From positions 62,001 to 126,000 of the forward strand of contig JASJOS010000012.1 of NCBI GenBank assembly GCA_030068525.1: a stretch of DNA of 64,000 bases, given 5' to 3'. Positions 35,958 to 45,381 of this stretch are shown here, one piece after another (within the stretch, counting starts at the first letter, position 1; each line of letters begins with the position of its first letter). Below the pieces are notes generated by a model. That model was not told the origin of the DNA and made no database searches. It saw only the letters and a program-made list of their open reading frames with translations. Source of the stretch: Xanthocytophaga flava. Lineage in GTDB: Bacteria; Bacteroidota; Bacteroidia; Cytophagales; 172606-1. A program made the translations under genes and the position numbers.

Positions 35958-37184
35958 TTAAGAGATTACGAAACCTGCTTTTCGCAAATCATCCCAAAAT
36001 CCTGGGTAGGATTTTACTACCACATTGGGATGTTCTATTACCGTTTCCCGTTGTAGAGCTAAGGGTGCAAATGCCATAGCCATTCGATGATCATCGTAGG
36101 TATGTATGCGCACAGGTGTATGATTATCCAGTAAAACTGGCTTAGGGATTTTATATTTATAGTTAGATTCAACTTCAATCAATTCGCCATTAAATTTACC
36201 TAGTTCGTTTTGAATAGCTTTTACCCGATCTGTTTCTTTGATCTTTAAACTCTCAATCCCTGTAAATTCAGCTTCAATGCCTTTTGCTGCACAACAAACA
36301 GCTACCGTTTGTGCCAGGTCCGGGCAATCCGAAAAATCAACTACAATAGAAGGCTGAGCAGTTATTTTCTTCAAAAGCACACCTCTTTTTGTAAAAGTAG
36401 AAGTTACCCCTAGTGGCACCATTATCTCGGCAATACGGCTATCTCCCTGTAATGAATTTTCTTTCAAACCCAACAATTCAATTTCTGCTTCTTCTGCCAA
36501 AGCCACAATACTATACCAATAACTAGCCCCAGACCAATCTGACTCTACCTGATAGCTAGTAGGCTGATAGGTTTGCGGTTTCACACGAATGATATTTCCA
36601 TTCCACTCATGCTGTACACCAAAAGTTTCCATTTGACGCAATGTCATTTCTATATAGGGTCGGGAGCCTATCACACCAGTCAGTTCCAATTGTAACCCTT
36701 CAGGTAACAATGGAGCAATCATAAGCAAGGCAGAAATATACTGGCTGCTCACATCTCCTCTTATCTGAATATGGGATTTTCCTGAAAACTGAAATCCTTT
36801 GATATGAATAGGTGGATACCCTTCCTGTTTTACATAGTCAATCGTAGCACCTAAAACCCTTAAAGCATCTACAAGCAGTCCGATAGGTCGTTCACACATA
36901 CGGGCAGTGCCTGTCATGATCTTCTCCTGATTGGTAATAGTAGCATACGCTGTCAGAAAGCGCATCGTCGTTCCGGCATCCAGTACATCCCATATCTGGT
37001 CATTACTGGCAAGAAGGCGTTGCATGGTTTGTGTATCCCGAGCTTCAGACAAATTAGTTAACGTACCTTTACCTCCACTTAGTGCATTAATAACCAGTGA
37101 TCGGTTGCTTTCACTTTTGGAAGATGCCAATTGAATAGTTGTGTTAATCTTTCCGGTAGGATGGTGTAAACGAATGAAATCCAA
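35958..37184 (-). CDS. aroA: 3-phosphoshikimate 1-carboxyvinyltransferase (EPSP synthase)
   Basis: 408 residues, slightly shorter than the usual 427. The enzyme joins phosphoenolpyruvate to shikimate-3-phosphate in the shikimate pathway to aromatic amino acids. Conserved parts: ASSKSESNRSLVINALSGG (substrate lysine region), DAGTTMRFLTAY (the AGT glycine loop), GDVSSQYISALLM, and the C-terminal DDHRMAMAFAPLAL. The gene stands alone, without other aro genes. Confidence 0.96.
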   Translation of the reverse strand: MDFIRLHHPTGKINTTIQLASSKSESNRSLVINALSGGKGTLTNLSEARDTQTMQRLLASNDQIWDVLDAGTTMRFLTAYATITNQEKIMTGTARMCERPIGLLVDALRVLGATIDYVKQEGYPPIHIKGFQFSGKSHIQIRGDVSSQYISALLMIAPLLPEGLQLELTGVIGSRPYIEMTLRQMETFGVQHEWNGNIIRVKPQTYQPTSYQVESDWSGASYWYSIVALAEEAEIELLGLKENSLQGDSRIAEIMVPLGVTSTFTKRGVLLKKITAQPSIVVDFSDCPDLAQTVAVCCAAKGIEAEFTGIESLKIKETDRVKAIQNELGKFNGELIEVESNYKYKIPKPVLLDNHTPVRIHTYDDHRMAMAFAPLALQRETVIEHPNVVVKSYPGFWDDLRKAGFVIS

Positions 37185-37520
37185 GTCAATTAAAATTAAA
37201 TTGAAGAATAAATCTATTTATCCGGAGCACATGAAAAAGGATATAACAAATCCATGTACTCAGTGATTTCTGCTTTCTGGTATAACAGAATGGAAGATCT
37301 GTATACGATCTGTAATCAGCTTGTTGATAAGGCTTATTTTTCTGCAAGTTTACACAATCCGGTTGTAGGTTGGAAGTGAACCCTTAAAAAACTCCTCGAA
37401 ATGTATATTTTTTATCCTATCAAATAAAAAACTAAATAATTTGTATAAAAACCAGATTACTCTGTACTTTACAATTTCAAAAGAGGTTTATATCCCTATA
37501 ATTACATTTTTTGCAAACTT
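37185..37520. other. Divergent region between aroA and the acyltransferase gene
   Basis: 336 bp, AT-rich, without a gene. A promoter-like pair TTTG (37440-37443) and TACTTTAC (37465-37472, two bases off TAnnTTTG) with a 21-nt spacer lies about 50 bp before the plus-strand gene. Nothing else was recognised. Confidence 0.45.
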
Positions 37521-38321
37521 ATGGAGCTTAAACTTAATCCTAAAAATATAGTAAATCAACTCGATGTTTTCGGCCTATTTGACAGAGATGAACTTGGAAA
37601 TTTTACGATTCTTAAACGCACATTGATTTCTGCTGTAGGCGCAGCCACTTACTGGCGTTACGCAGTGATTAATAAAATGCATATTGAAGGAACAGAATAC
37701 CTTCAGGACTTACCAGAACATAATGTCCTTTTTCTGTCCAACCATCAAACGTATTTTGCGGATGTAATTGCCTTCTATCATATCTTTTCAAGTGTCAAAT
37801 GGGGATTTAAAGATCATATCAAAGTTCCTATTTATTTGTTATCACCACGGGTAAAGAGCTACTATGTAGCAGCTAATGAGACAATGAATAAAGGAATTAT
37901 ACCCAAACTACTAAGCCTTGCAGGTGCGGTCACTGTCGAAAGATCATGGCGGGCTAATGGCAAAGAGGTGAAACGAGATGTAGACACAAGTGGACAGGAT
38001 CGGATTGGCAAAGCATTACAGGAAGGATGGGTTGTAAGCTTTCCACAGGGAACTACCAGTCCCTATGCTCCTATTCGTAAAGGCACAGCGCATATGATCA
38101 AAGAATTTAATCCAATTGTGGTACCAGTAGTTATCAATGGATTTCGCAGGGCATTTGATAAAAAGGGACTGATATTCCGAAAAACAAATACTCAGTTATC
38201 TGTTCGGTTCAAAGAACCTGTACAATTTGATCCCTCTTTATCTGTAGAAGACATTGTCGAGCACATTCGTCAATTGATAGAACAAGAAGTGCCCGTTGAA
38301 AAAATGAAATGGATGAAATAA
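37521..38321 (+). CDS. PlsC-like 1-acylglycerol-3-phosphate acyltransferase
   Basis: 266 residues. The acyltransferase domain (about 60-230) has motif 1 as SNHQTYFADVIAF, in which five rather than four residues separate the His and Asp; motif 3 is FPQGTTSP where FPEGTRS is usual; motif 4 is IVVPVVINGF. These departures are noted as a finding. The enzyme should add an acyl chain to lysophosphatidate or a related lysolipid in the inner membrane. The gene is monocistronic, 48 bp before the TIM-barrel gene. Confidence 0.85.
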   Translation: MELKLNPKNIVNQLDVFGLFDRDELGNFTILKRTLISAVGAATYWRYAVINKMHIEGTEYLQDLPEHNVLFLSNHQTYFADVIAFYHIFSSVKWGFKDHIKVPIYLLSPRVKSYYVAANETMNKGIIPKLLSLAGAVTVERSWRANGKEVKRDVDTSGQDRIGKALQEGWVVSFPQGTTSPYAPIRKGTAHMIKEFNPIVVPVVINGFRRAFDKKGLIFRKTNTQLSVRFKEPVQFDPSLSVEDIVEHIRQLIEQEVPVEKMKWMK

Positions 38322-38369
38322 TATCATTACTTAAATATACAATCTACTAACTCCTTATTTAACAGTCTC

Positions 38370-39218
38370 ATGCACAAATCTCTAAGTTTTATAGTTGCAC
38401 TTTTTATGGCATTTCTAACAGTTAGCAGTTTATCCCAAGCTCAGTCACCAGTGGGTGTACAATTATATAGCTTTCGGGAGCAGTTTGCTAAAGATGTAAA
38501 AGGCACTATGCAGAAAGTAAAGGATATGGGAATTACCTATTGTGAAGTAGCTGGTTATTATGGTATGGATGCCAAATCTTTTAAAGCTATACTGGACGAA
38601 TATGGAATCAAACCTACCGGAACAGGTGCAGGTTTTGATCAGCTTGCAGATCCTGAAAAATTAAAGACTGTAATTAGTGAAGCGAAAATACTGGGTGTAA
38701 AAACTGTTATGTGTGCATGGATACCCCATAATGGTACAGAATTTACAATCCAGGATGTCGAAAAAGCGGTAAAAGTATTTAATGAAGCGGGAAAAACTCT
38801 GGCAGCAAATGGATTATCGCTATTATATCATAATCATGGTTATGAATTTCGTTCCTACAAAGATCATTATCTAATGGACGAAATAATTACCCGAACCAAT
38901 CCATCTTATGTGAACTTTGAAATGGATATTTTATGGACACAACACCCTGGTCATAATCCTGTAGCCTGGATGAAAAAATATCCTACCCGTTGGAAAGCCA
39001 TGCATGTAAAGGATCGTAAAAAAGGAACTGCAGGAAATCAGTTCGGTACAATGGATGTCGACAATGATATGACTCTGGGAGAAGGAGATCTGAACATTGC
39101 AGATATCATCAAACAAGCTCGTCAGATTGGCATCAAACATTTCTATATTGAAGATGAGTCACCTCGTTCATTAGAACAAGTTCCTCATAGTATTGCCTTC
39201 CTTAAGCCAATGTTCTAA
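38370..39218 (+). CDS. Secreted sugar phosphate isomerase/epimerase-like TIM-barrel protein
   Basis: 282 residues with a signal peptide (MHKSLSFIVALFMAFLTVSSLSQAQ). The AP-endonuclease-2/xylose isomerase-like barrel is clear: VGVQLYSFREQF, YCEVAGYYGMD, LLYHNHGYEFR (metal ligand His/Glu region), FEMDILWTQHPGHNP (Asp ligand) and HVKDRKKG. These exported relatives in Bacteroidota often accompany Gfo/Idh/MocA genes in loci for rare or oxidised sugars. The substrate is unknown. Convergent with the next gene, which is a second member of the fold. Confidence 0.85.
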   Translation: MHKSLSFIVALFMAFLTVSSLSQAQSPVGVQLYSFREQFAKDVKGTMQKVKDMGITYCEVAGYYGMDAKSFKAILDEYGIKPTGTGAGFDQLADPEKLKTVISEAKILGVKTVMCAWIPHNGTEFTIQDVEKAVKVFNEAGKTLAANGLSLLYHNHGYEFRSYKDHYLMDEIITRTNPSYVNFEMDILWTQHPGHNPVAWMKKYPTRWKAMHVKDRKKGTAGNQFGTMDVDNDMTLGEGDLNIADIIKQARQIGIKHFYIEDESPRSLEQVPHSIAFLKPMF

Positions 39219-39246
39219 CTATCAGATAGCTTTATAAAGCTTTTAC

Positions 39247-39295
39247 AATACCCTCCACATGTTGCTAGGTAATTAGCTATAATGAGGAGGGTATT
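39247..39295. terminator. Bidirectional terminator between the two isomerase-like genes
   Basis: Arms 39247-39256 (AATACCCTCC) and 39286-39295 pair perfectly around a 29-nt region that itself holds a small stem (GCTA...TAGC). T-rich sequence follows on the plus strand. Confidence 0.75.
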
Positions 39296-39311
39296 TGTTT
39301 TAAAAGATATT

Positions 39312-40193
39312 TTATTGGTAACGTTGTTTCAACAATTGCATCATATATACATTTACATCCCATTGGCTGGTAACAGGCTGATTAGTAAATGGTAAGGTTG
39401 GTAAATACCCTGGAGGTCCAAACTCTGTAGTAACTGTAAGTGGTGTGCCTTTTTGCTTGTGTAAAGCCACCACTTTGTCCCACCAGGCGAGATGCTTGTC
39501 TAGTGCCACTTTCCATTCGGGGGCACGAGGGTCTGAAACCTGTGGTCCTTCCGGATGTCCTACACGAGAATGAATATGATCTGTACGTTCTAAAACAGTT
39601 TGTATGGCATCAGACTGATCATCCAGATAAGATTCATGGACAGCACACCAGTGAGAGATATCCAGTGTTAGCCTTAGTGAAGGTATTTTATCCAAATAGT
39701 TTTTTGTAACATTAGCCGCATAGCTAAATCTACCACGATGTGTTTCATGAATAATTTTGATTCCAATTTCTTTTGATACTCTATCTGCAACATCGATCAC
39801 AGCTTTATTCTGTTCAAATGCAGTAAAGTCTTTTCCTGTGTGACTATTGATAAAAACAGGCTTCATGGTTGCCACTGTGCGAATCTGTTGTTCATAATCT
39901 TTCAGATGTGCTTGTGGAGCAGGATTGTAAAAGATCATCCCAACATACAACAGTTCATACTTCTTCAATGCATCCATAGCTTTTTTACGTTCTGTTTCCT
40001 CTGCAGGAAAAGGTGCTTCTACCCCATCATATCCTGCATCTTTTACTTTTTTACAAAAATCCTCCCATGACAATGACTCAGCACCCCACTTAGGACAAAA
40101 GAATTGCATTTTTAAACTCTTTCCAGTATTCTGCGCCACTGAAAAACTCAGAACAGAGAAAACCAATAATACAATCAATAGATATTTCCTCAT
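39312..40193 (-). CDS. Second secreted sugar phosphate isomerase/epimerase-like TIM-barrel protein
   Basis: 293 residues with a signal peptide (MRKYLLIVLLVFSVLSFSVAQ). The barrel has KMQFFCPKWGAESLSWEDFCKKVKDAGYDGVEAPF, HETHRGRFSY (Glu/His metal region), LRLTLDISHWCAVHESYLD (Asp/His) and HIHSRVGHPEGPQVSDPRAPEW near the end, where the SRVGHPEGPQVSDPRAPEW segment is characteristic of one Bacteroidota subgroup. It is only distantly similar to its convergent neighbour, so the two are not recent copies. Probable periplasmic sugar isomerase or epimerase; substrate unknown. Confidence 0.83.
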   Translation of the reverse strand: MRKYLLIVLLVFSVLSFSVAQNTGKSLKMQFFCPKWGAESLSWEDFCKKVKDAGYDGVEAPFPAEETERKKAMDALKKYELLYVGMIFYNPAPQAHLKDYEQQIRTVATMKPVFINSHTGKDFTAFEQNKAVIDVADRVSKEIGIKIIHETHRGRFSYAANVTKNYLDKIPSLRLTLDISHWCAVHESYLDDQSDAIQTVLERTDHIHSRVGHPEGPQVSDPRAPEWKVALDKHLAWWDKVVALHKQKGTPLTVTTEFGPPGYLPTLPFTNQPVTSQWDVNVYMMQLLKQRYQ

Positions 40194-40390
40194 ATGTAAT
40201 TACTATTTTATCAGGTTATTATTCAATTAGAAAGAAATATAGATTTTTTTTTCACCTCCATGCAACCTTTATTTTCTTTTATTACTCTTTTGGATGAAAG
40301 TAATTACAATGAAGCATATAGATTCTTATAGAATAGTCAAAGACTCTATATCCAAGACCTTACTCTAAACCTAACACGTATACTGACTAC

Positions 40391-40933
40391 TTGGAAGCGC
40401 AAGTTTTCTATGATATTCATCAGCCGATTATTGAACGGTGTCGTCTCGGTGACCGAAAGGCTCAGTATGAGGTGTATAAGCTATATTCTAAGGCAATGTT
40501 TAATGTTGCCATACGGATCACTAATAACTATGCAGAAGCAGAAGATGCATTACAGGAAGCATTTCTAAATGCCTTTCAGCATATAACTAATTTTAAAGGA
40601 GATTCGACATTCGGAAGCTGGTTAAAGAAAATTGTAATCAATCAGGCTTTAGCTGTACTTCGTAAAAGACGGGTTCAATGGTCATCAATTGAAGAACATG
40701 ATTTTGAAGAAACAAATGATTCAGGGGACGAAGAAGAGATGAACTTTCAAATTGATACAATTCGTAATGCTATACAATTATTGCCAGAAGGCTACAGAGT
40801 GGTATTGTCTTTGTACTTACTGGAAGGCTATGACCATCAAGAGATCGCAGAAATTCTGAATATTAGCGAATCAACTTCTAAATCACAATATAGCAGAGCG
40901 AAACAAAAATTAATGCAACTAATTAAAAAATAA
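40391..40933 (+). CDS. ECF-type RNA polymerase sigma factor
   Basis: 180 residues. Region 2 (about 12-80) includes AMFNVAIRITNNYAEAEDALQEAFLNAFQHI and FGSWLKKIVINQAL; region 4 (about 115-178) has LPEGYRVVLSLYLLEGYDHQEIAEILNISESTSKSQYSRAKQKL. No region 3, as in ECF factors. The start is a TTG at 40391; no ATG is available in frame back to a stop at 40334. It is followed by a putative anti-sigma factor and a DUF4097-like gene on the same strand, suggesting a regulated unit. The target promoters are unknown. Confidence 0.93.
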   Translation: MEAQVFYDIHQPIIERCRLGDRKAQYEVYKLYSKAMFNVAIRITNNYAEAEDALQEAFLNAFQHITNFKGDSTFGSWLKKIVINQALAVLRKRRVQWSSIEEHDFEETNDSGDEEEMNFQIDTIRNAIQLLPEGYRVVLSLYLLEGYDHQEIAEILNISESTSKSQYSRAKQKLMQLIKK

Positions 40934-41001
40934 ATGTAGAGATCTTAATTCATTCTAAAAGAGAAGAGTAAACAAGAAATACCCTTATAAAAAATAATTC
41001 T

Positions 41002-41583
41002 ATGAGTAAGCTAGAGCAATTTATCAGGAACAACCGGCAGGAATTTGACACATTCGACCTTGGCTCTGATTTGTGGAAAGGAATAGAACAAAAACTAAAT
41101 GAAAAGGAAAAAAAATCGATACGGCTGTTGTGGTTTCAAACACCTATGATGCGCTATGCCGCTGCAGCTATCATAGTATTTGTAATGGGTTATGGTGTCT
41201 TTCAACTAGGCAGATATTCGGCAGGAGGCACACCAGAAGGCAGAGTAGCGACAGCAAATCCAAACGTAACCCAAATTAGTCCTGAATTAGCTCAGGCAGA
41301 GGCTTATTATACAAGTCTGATTAATGAAGAAAAGGCATTGCTTGATCCTAAAGAAGTAGAGGCTCTAGGTCTAAAGGATGATTTCAATGAGGATCTGGTT
41401 GTACTTGATTCAACCTATAAAAATCTAAAGAAAGAACTGGTAACAGAACCTAATAAAGATCGCATTATAGCAGCGATGGTCAAAAACCTTCAACTACGGG
41501 TAGAAATTATCAGACAACAGATCGAAACACTTCAGCGTGTAAATAAAAATCAAAGAAAAGAACCCAAATCACTCAGTATATAA
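41002..41583 (+). CDS. Putative membrane-anchored anti-sigma factor
   Basis: 193 residues with one membrane helix at about 50-70 (MRYAAAAIIVFVMGYGVFQLG). The N-terminal 50 residues are cytoplasmic (MSKLEQFIRNNRQEFDTFDLGSDLWKGIEQKL), the region that would hold the ECF factor; the periplasmic part is helical and Glu/Lys-rich (VLDSTYKNLKKELVTEPNKDRIIAAM). Position right after the ECF gene, at a 68-bp gap, and the single-helix layout support an anti-sigma role. No zinc-finger HxxxCxxC motif is seen, so it is not a ZAS protein. Assignment is by context and topology. Confidence 0.65.
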   Translation: MSKLEQFIRNNRQEFDTFDLGSDLWKGIEQKLNEKEKKSIRLLWFQTPMMRYAAAAIIVFVMGYGVFQLGRYSAGGTPEGRVATANPNVTQISPELAQAEAYYTSLINEEKALLDPKEVEALGLKDDFNEDLVVLDSTYKNLKKELVTEPNKDRIIAAMVKNLQLRVEIIRQQIETLQRVNKNQRKEPKSLSI

Positions 41584-41754
41584 TTACCACAGATGCTGGA
41601 AGGCTTAGATTCAAGGCGCCAAAACTATCCTGAGGCATCCTATGAAAACAGAGGTAAAGTACAGACGAATACTGCACTTATGCATAGCGTCTTACAGTAA
41701 GAAACAAATAGTTAGAGGTCATTCTCAGCATTTCAGTATTTAACAATTAAAAAG

Positions 41755-43008
41755 ATGAGACGCAAACAGAAAAATAGCTGGTTTATAATCTTACTTATTC
41801 TGGGAGTATGCACGCATACATATGCCCAGGACAAGAAGGAAGAAACTTCAAAACGAAAATCCAAATCTATTACAAATTGCCAGGAAAAAGACTGGAGAAC
41901 TATTGGAGAAGAAATAGGCACAACCTTTCGTGATCTGGGGATTCGGATTGGAACTGATGTGAGTATTGCAGCACGACGGGTTGGAGAAACCCTAGCTGAA
42001 GAGCAAACCTGGCAGGATGTAGGTGATCAGGTAGCTAATGCGGGTAGAGAAGTGGCGGATGCAACACAAGAGGCAATCTCTAATCATAGTTCTGATAGAG
42101 ATACATACGCTCATCGATATGATGAGGAGAAAACCAAAAAGTTTTCCAAAACCTTTAAGCTAGGTTCCAACGACAGGCTGGCTATTGAAAATAAGTTTGG
42201 TAAAGTTCACATTAACACTTGGGATAAACAAGAAGCATCTGTCGATGTGGTTATGATAGCCAAATCTTCCAGTGAATCCAAAGCTCAAACATTATTAGAC
42301 AGAATAAATATTGTTGTCAATGAGAATTCATCCGAAAACGAAATTCTGGTAAAAACTCAATTTGACAATATGAACAACTGGAGTGGTGGCAAGCAAAGCT
42401 TTGAAATTAACTATACTGTTAATATGCCACGTAACAATCCTTTGCGTATCAAAAACTCTTTTGGAGATACCTATGTGGCAGATATCAATGGAAAAAGTGA
42501 TTTGCAATGTTCGTATGGAAGTTTAAAAGCTGAAAAACTCAATAATGCAGACAACTATGTAAAGGTATCGTTTGGAGATGGTAGAATAGGTTATTGTAAA
42601 AGTGGAGAAATCAAGGCTTCTTATTCAAACATGGAGATTACAGAAGGGAATAATCTAACCATTGAAAGCAGTTTTTCAGAACTGGAAGTTAGAAATATAC
42701 AAGCAGCGAAAGTAAAGGCTAAATATGGTAGCGTAGATATGGGAACAAATGGCAAAGGTTTTAAATCTTTTGATATAGATGGCAGCTTTAGCGACATTGA
42801 CTTGCGCATACCTTCTAGTCTAGGTTTTGACTTTGATATCAAAGTTTCCTTCGCAGATCTGGACTGGAACGAATCAGGAGCACATTTTACTTCTGTAGAA
42901 AAAAGTGGCAGTTCAAAAAATTATGTAGGTTCTTTTGGCAAGTCATCGGGTAGTAATATACGGGTAAGCTCCCGCTATGGAGATGTTGACTTTAAAATCA
43001 ATGATTGA
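41755..43008 (+). CDS. Secreted DUF4097-like beta-helix protein
   Basis: 417 residues with a signal peptide (about 1-25, ending in CTHTYAQ). Residues about 30-115 are polar and helical; residues about 125-417 form a right-handed beta-helix-like domain with repeating short strands (IENKFGKVHINTW, IKNSFGDTYVADI, VSFGDGRIGY, IESSFSELEVRNI, ASYSNMEITEG, SSRYGDVDFKIND), typical of DUF4097. Such proteins follow ECF sigma and anti-sigma genes in many Bacteroidota. Function unknown; likely periplasmic or surface. It follows the anti-sigma gene by 171 bp. Confidence 0.75.
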   Translation: MRRKQKNSWFIILLILGVCTHTYAQDKKEETSKRKSKSITNCQEKDWRTIGEEIGTTFRDLGIRIGTDVSIAARRVGETLAEEQTWQDVGDQVANAGREVADATQEAISNHSSDRDTYAHRYDEEKTKKFSKTFKLGSNDRLAIENKFGKVHINTWDKQEASVDVVMIAKSSSESKAQTLLDRINIVVNENSSENEILVKTQFDNMNNWSGGKQSFEINYTVNMPRNNPLRIKNSFGDTYVADINGKSDLQCSYGSLKAEKLNNADNYVKVSFGDGRIGYCKSGEIKASYSNMEITEGNNLTIESSFSELEVRNIQAAKVKAKYGSVDMGTNGKGFKSFDIDGSFSDIDLRIPSSLGFDFDIKVSFADLDWNESGAHFTSVEKSGSSKNYVGSFGKSSGSNIRVSSRYGDVDFKIND

Positions 43009-43038
43009 TTGTTATAGGTTTAGAGGTTACAAAATCCT

Positions 43039-43068
43039 AAAAACGGAGCAGATAACTGCTCCGTTTTT
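43039..43068. terminator. Bidirectional terminator between DUF4097-like and GH92 genes
   Basis: Arms 43039-43050 (AAAAACGGAGCA) and 43057-43068 (TGCTCCGTTTTT) pair perfectly over 12 bp around a 6-nt loop. The A-run and T-run serve both convergent genes. Confidence 0.95.
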
Positions 43069-43080
43069 ATTTACTCAATA

Positions 43081-45381
43081 CTATTTTTTTACAGGTTTAC
43101 TTGCCATATAAAATACCAGATTACCTCCATTCATGATATCAGAATGTGTAATGTAATGTTGAGTCAAAGGCTTTCCATTCAATAAAACCTTTTGCACATA
43201 CACATTTTTATCGCTCTGATTTTTAGCTTCAATAGTAAACACTTTTCCATTCTCCAGTTGAATAGAAGCTGTTTTAACTGCTGGGCTACCCAATGAATAT
43301 TGCTCTGATCCGGGACATACCGGGTAGAATCCTAGTGAGCTAAAAATATACCAGGCACTCATCTGTCCACAATCATCGTTTCCACCTAGCCCATCAGGTG
43401 TTGGATGATACATCTTCTTCAAAATCATACGAATGCGATCCTGTGTTTTCCAGGGTTGAGTTGTCCAGTTATACAGATAGGCCACGTGGTGTGCAGGTTC
43501 ATTACCATGTACATAATTTCCAATAATACCATCCCGGGTAATATCTTCAGTTTCTGCAAAAAATTTATCAGGCAGATCCATCGTAAACAAAGAATCCAGA
43601 TGAGGAATAAAACGTTTATCCCCTCCCATCAGCTGTATCATTGCTGCAGGATCATGTGGCACATAGAGACTATAATTCCAGGCATTTCCTTCAATGAATC
43701 CCTGGTTATGTGTACTCAACACATCAAATTGTGTTTTAAAACTTCCATTGCTCAGTTTAGGCCGCATAAAACCAATAGAAGCATCGTAGACATTTTTATA
43801 ATTTAATGCCCTTTTGCTAAACTCTTCATACAAATCCATACGATTTAGCTTTTTTGCCATCTGGGCAATACACCAGTCATCATAGGCATATTCCAGCGTT
43901 TTGGAAACAGACGAAGAACTTTTGTCATCTGGCACATATCCTTGTTCCATATAATACCCAATCCCATCAAAACTCTTATGACGTGCGGTAGTAGCACAAG
44001 CTTCCAAAGCTTTCATCGCATCAAAGGGAGCATTGCCTTTCATAACAGCATCTGCAATAACAGGCACACTGTGATAACCAATCATACACCAGTTCTCGTT
44101 TGCATAATGTGACCAGACAGGCAGCATTTTATGTACACTCTGGTCATAATGTGCCAGCATGGATTGTACCATATCCGCATTTCGTTTGGGTTGTAATACA
44201 TTAAATAAGGGATGTAGTGCACGATAGGTATCCCATAGAGAGAAGGTAGTATAGTTAGTAAATCCATTCGCTTTATGAATATTCTGGTCCAATCCCTTAT
44301 AAGAACCATCCACATCCATATAGGTAGTAGGTCCCAGGAATGCATGATATACTCCTGTATAGAAGTTAATCTTTTCATCTGCATTCAACATCTCAACTGT
44401 CACCTTGCTCAATTCTTTGTTCCAGAGTGCCTGACTTTCCTGTTTTACCTGCTCAAAATTCCAGTGAGGAATTTCAGTCCGCATATTCAGTAAAGCCCCT
44501 TCTGTACTTACTGGAGATAATGCAAACTTAATCTTAATCTTCTCTCCTTCTGTCGTTTTAAAATCAAAATAAGCTCTTAACTGACGACCAGCCATCTCCG
44601 GAAAGTTATGCGCCTGGTCAAATCTTCCCCAGAAACCACGATATACTTCCTTTTTGGAGTTATTCTGGCTGCCGTACTGATAGAAAGGTTTTGAAAAGGA
44701 CATGGCAAAATATACCGTACGAGTACGCGCCCATCCTGTAGTTTGTCTGTATCCGGTAATCAACGTATCGTTTTCAACCCGAACAAATGTCCAAACATTC
44801 TTATTTTCGTAATTATAGATACCTGCCATCAGATCCAGAATAATGTGTGACTGATCGGATGCAGGAAAGGTGTACTGATGGAAACCTACTCTGTTGCTGG
44901 CAGTAAGCTCGGCAGTGATATTATGATCATCCAGTTTTACTTTGTAGTAAGCAGGCTCAGCGAGTTCATTTGCATGTGAAAATGCAGATCGATAACCGCC
45001 AGCCGGATTATTGGCCGTGCCAGGATTTAACTGCAATGCGCCTGTTGTGGGCATAATCAGAAAATCTCCCAGATCGGAATGTCCGGTACCACTGAAATGT
45101 GTATGGCTGAATCCAACAATAGTACGATCATCATACTGATAACCTGCACAATACCGATACATATCCGGATTGTATTTTCCATCTTTTTCATAACTCAGTG
45201 TGTCAGTATCCGGACTCAGTTGCACCATGCCAAATGGTACGGTTGCACCTGGAAATGTATGTCCCATTTTTTGTGTACCAATAATGGGTTTTACAAATGG
45301 AATTAAATTGGGTGTGTTTTTTGTCTGCGCAAAAGCTGTTGATTGAAGCAGAATAAGTAACGAGATAAACGTTTTTTTCAT
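43081..45381 (-). CDS. GH92 family alpha-mannosidase, secreted
   Basis: 766 residues from ATG 45381 with a signal peptide (MKKTFISLLILLQSTAFAQ); a start at 45459 would bury it. The GH92 pattern is complete: PFVKPIIGTQKMGHTFPGATVPFGMVQLSPDT at the start, GFSHTHFSGTGHSDLGD, the FSLWDTYRALHPLFN segment, IEGNAWNYSLYVPHD, and GGNDDCGQMSAWYIFSSLGFYPVCPGS near the C-terminus, where the catalytic Asp pair and calcium site lie. GH92 enzymes are calcium-dependent exo-alpha-mannosidases (often alpha-1,2 or alpha-1,3) that trim N-glycans. The gene stands alone between a DUF4097 gene and an AlkZ-like gene. Confidence 0.96.
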   Translation of the reverse strand: MKKTFISLLILLQSTAFAQTKNTPNLIPFVKPIIGTQKMGHTFPGATVPFGMVQLSPDTDTLSYEKDGKYNPDMYRYCAGYQYDDRTIVGFSHTHFSGTGHSDLGDFLIMPTTGALQLNPGTANNPAGGYRSAFSHANELAEPAYYKVKLDDHNITAELTASNRVGFHQYTFPASDQSHIILDLMAGIYNYENKNVWTFVRVENDTLITGYRQTTGWARTRTVYFAMSFSKPFYQYGSQNNSKKEVYRGFWGRFDQAHNFPEMAGRQLRAYFDFKTTEGEKIKIKFALSPVSTEGALLNMRTEIPHWNFEQVKQESQALWNKELSKVTVEMLNADEKINFYTGVYHAFLGPTTYMDVDGSYKGLDQNIHKANGFTNYTTFSLWDTYRALHPLFNVLQPKRNADMVQSMLAHYDQSVHKMLPVWSHYANENWCMIGYHSVPVIADAVMKGNAPFDAMKALEACATTARHKSFDGIGYYMEQGYVPDDKSSSSVSKTLEYAYDDWCIAQMAKKLNRMDLYEEFSKRALNYKNVYDASIGFMRPKLSNGSFKTQFDVLSTHNQGFIEGNAWNYSLYVPHDPAAMIQLMGGDKRFIPHLDSLFTMDLPDKFFAETEDITRDGIIGNYVHGNEPAHHVAYLYNWTTQPWKTQDRIRMILKKMYHPTPDGLGGNDDCGQMSAWYIFSSLGFYPVCPGSEQYSLGSPAVKTASIQLENGKVFTIEAKNQSDKNVYVQKVLLNGKPLTQHYITHSDIMNGGNLVFYMASKPVKK

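Noticed and set aside
43405..43806. Open frame of 133 codons antisense to the GH92 gene
   Set aside because: Composition rich in His, Ile and Cys without any family pattern; contained in a well-supported gene.
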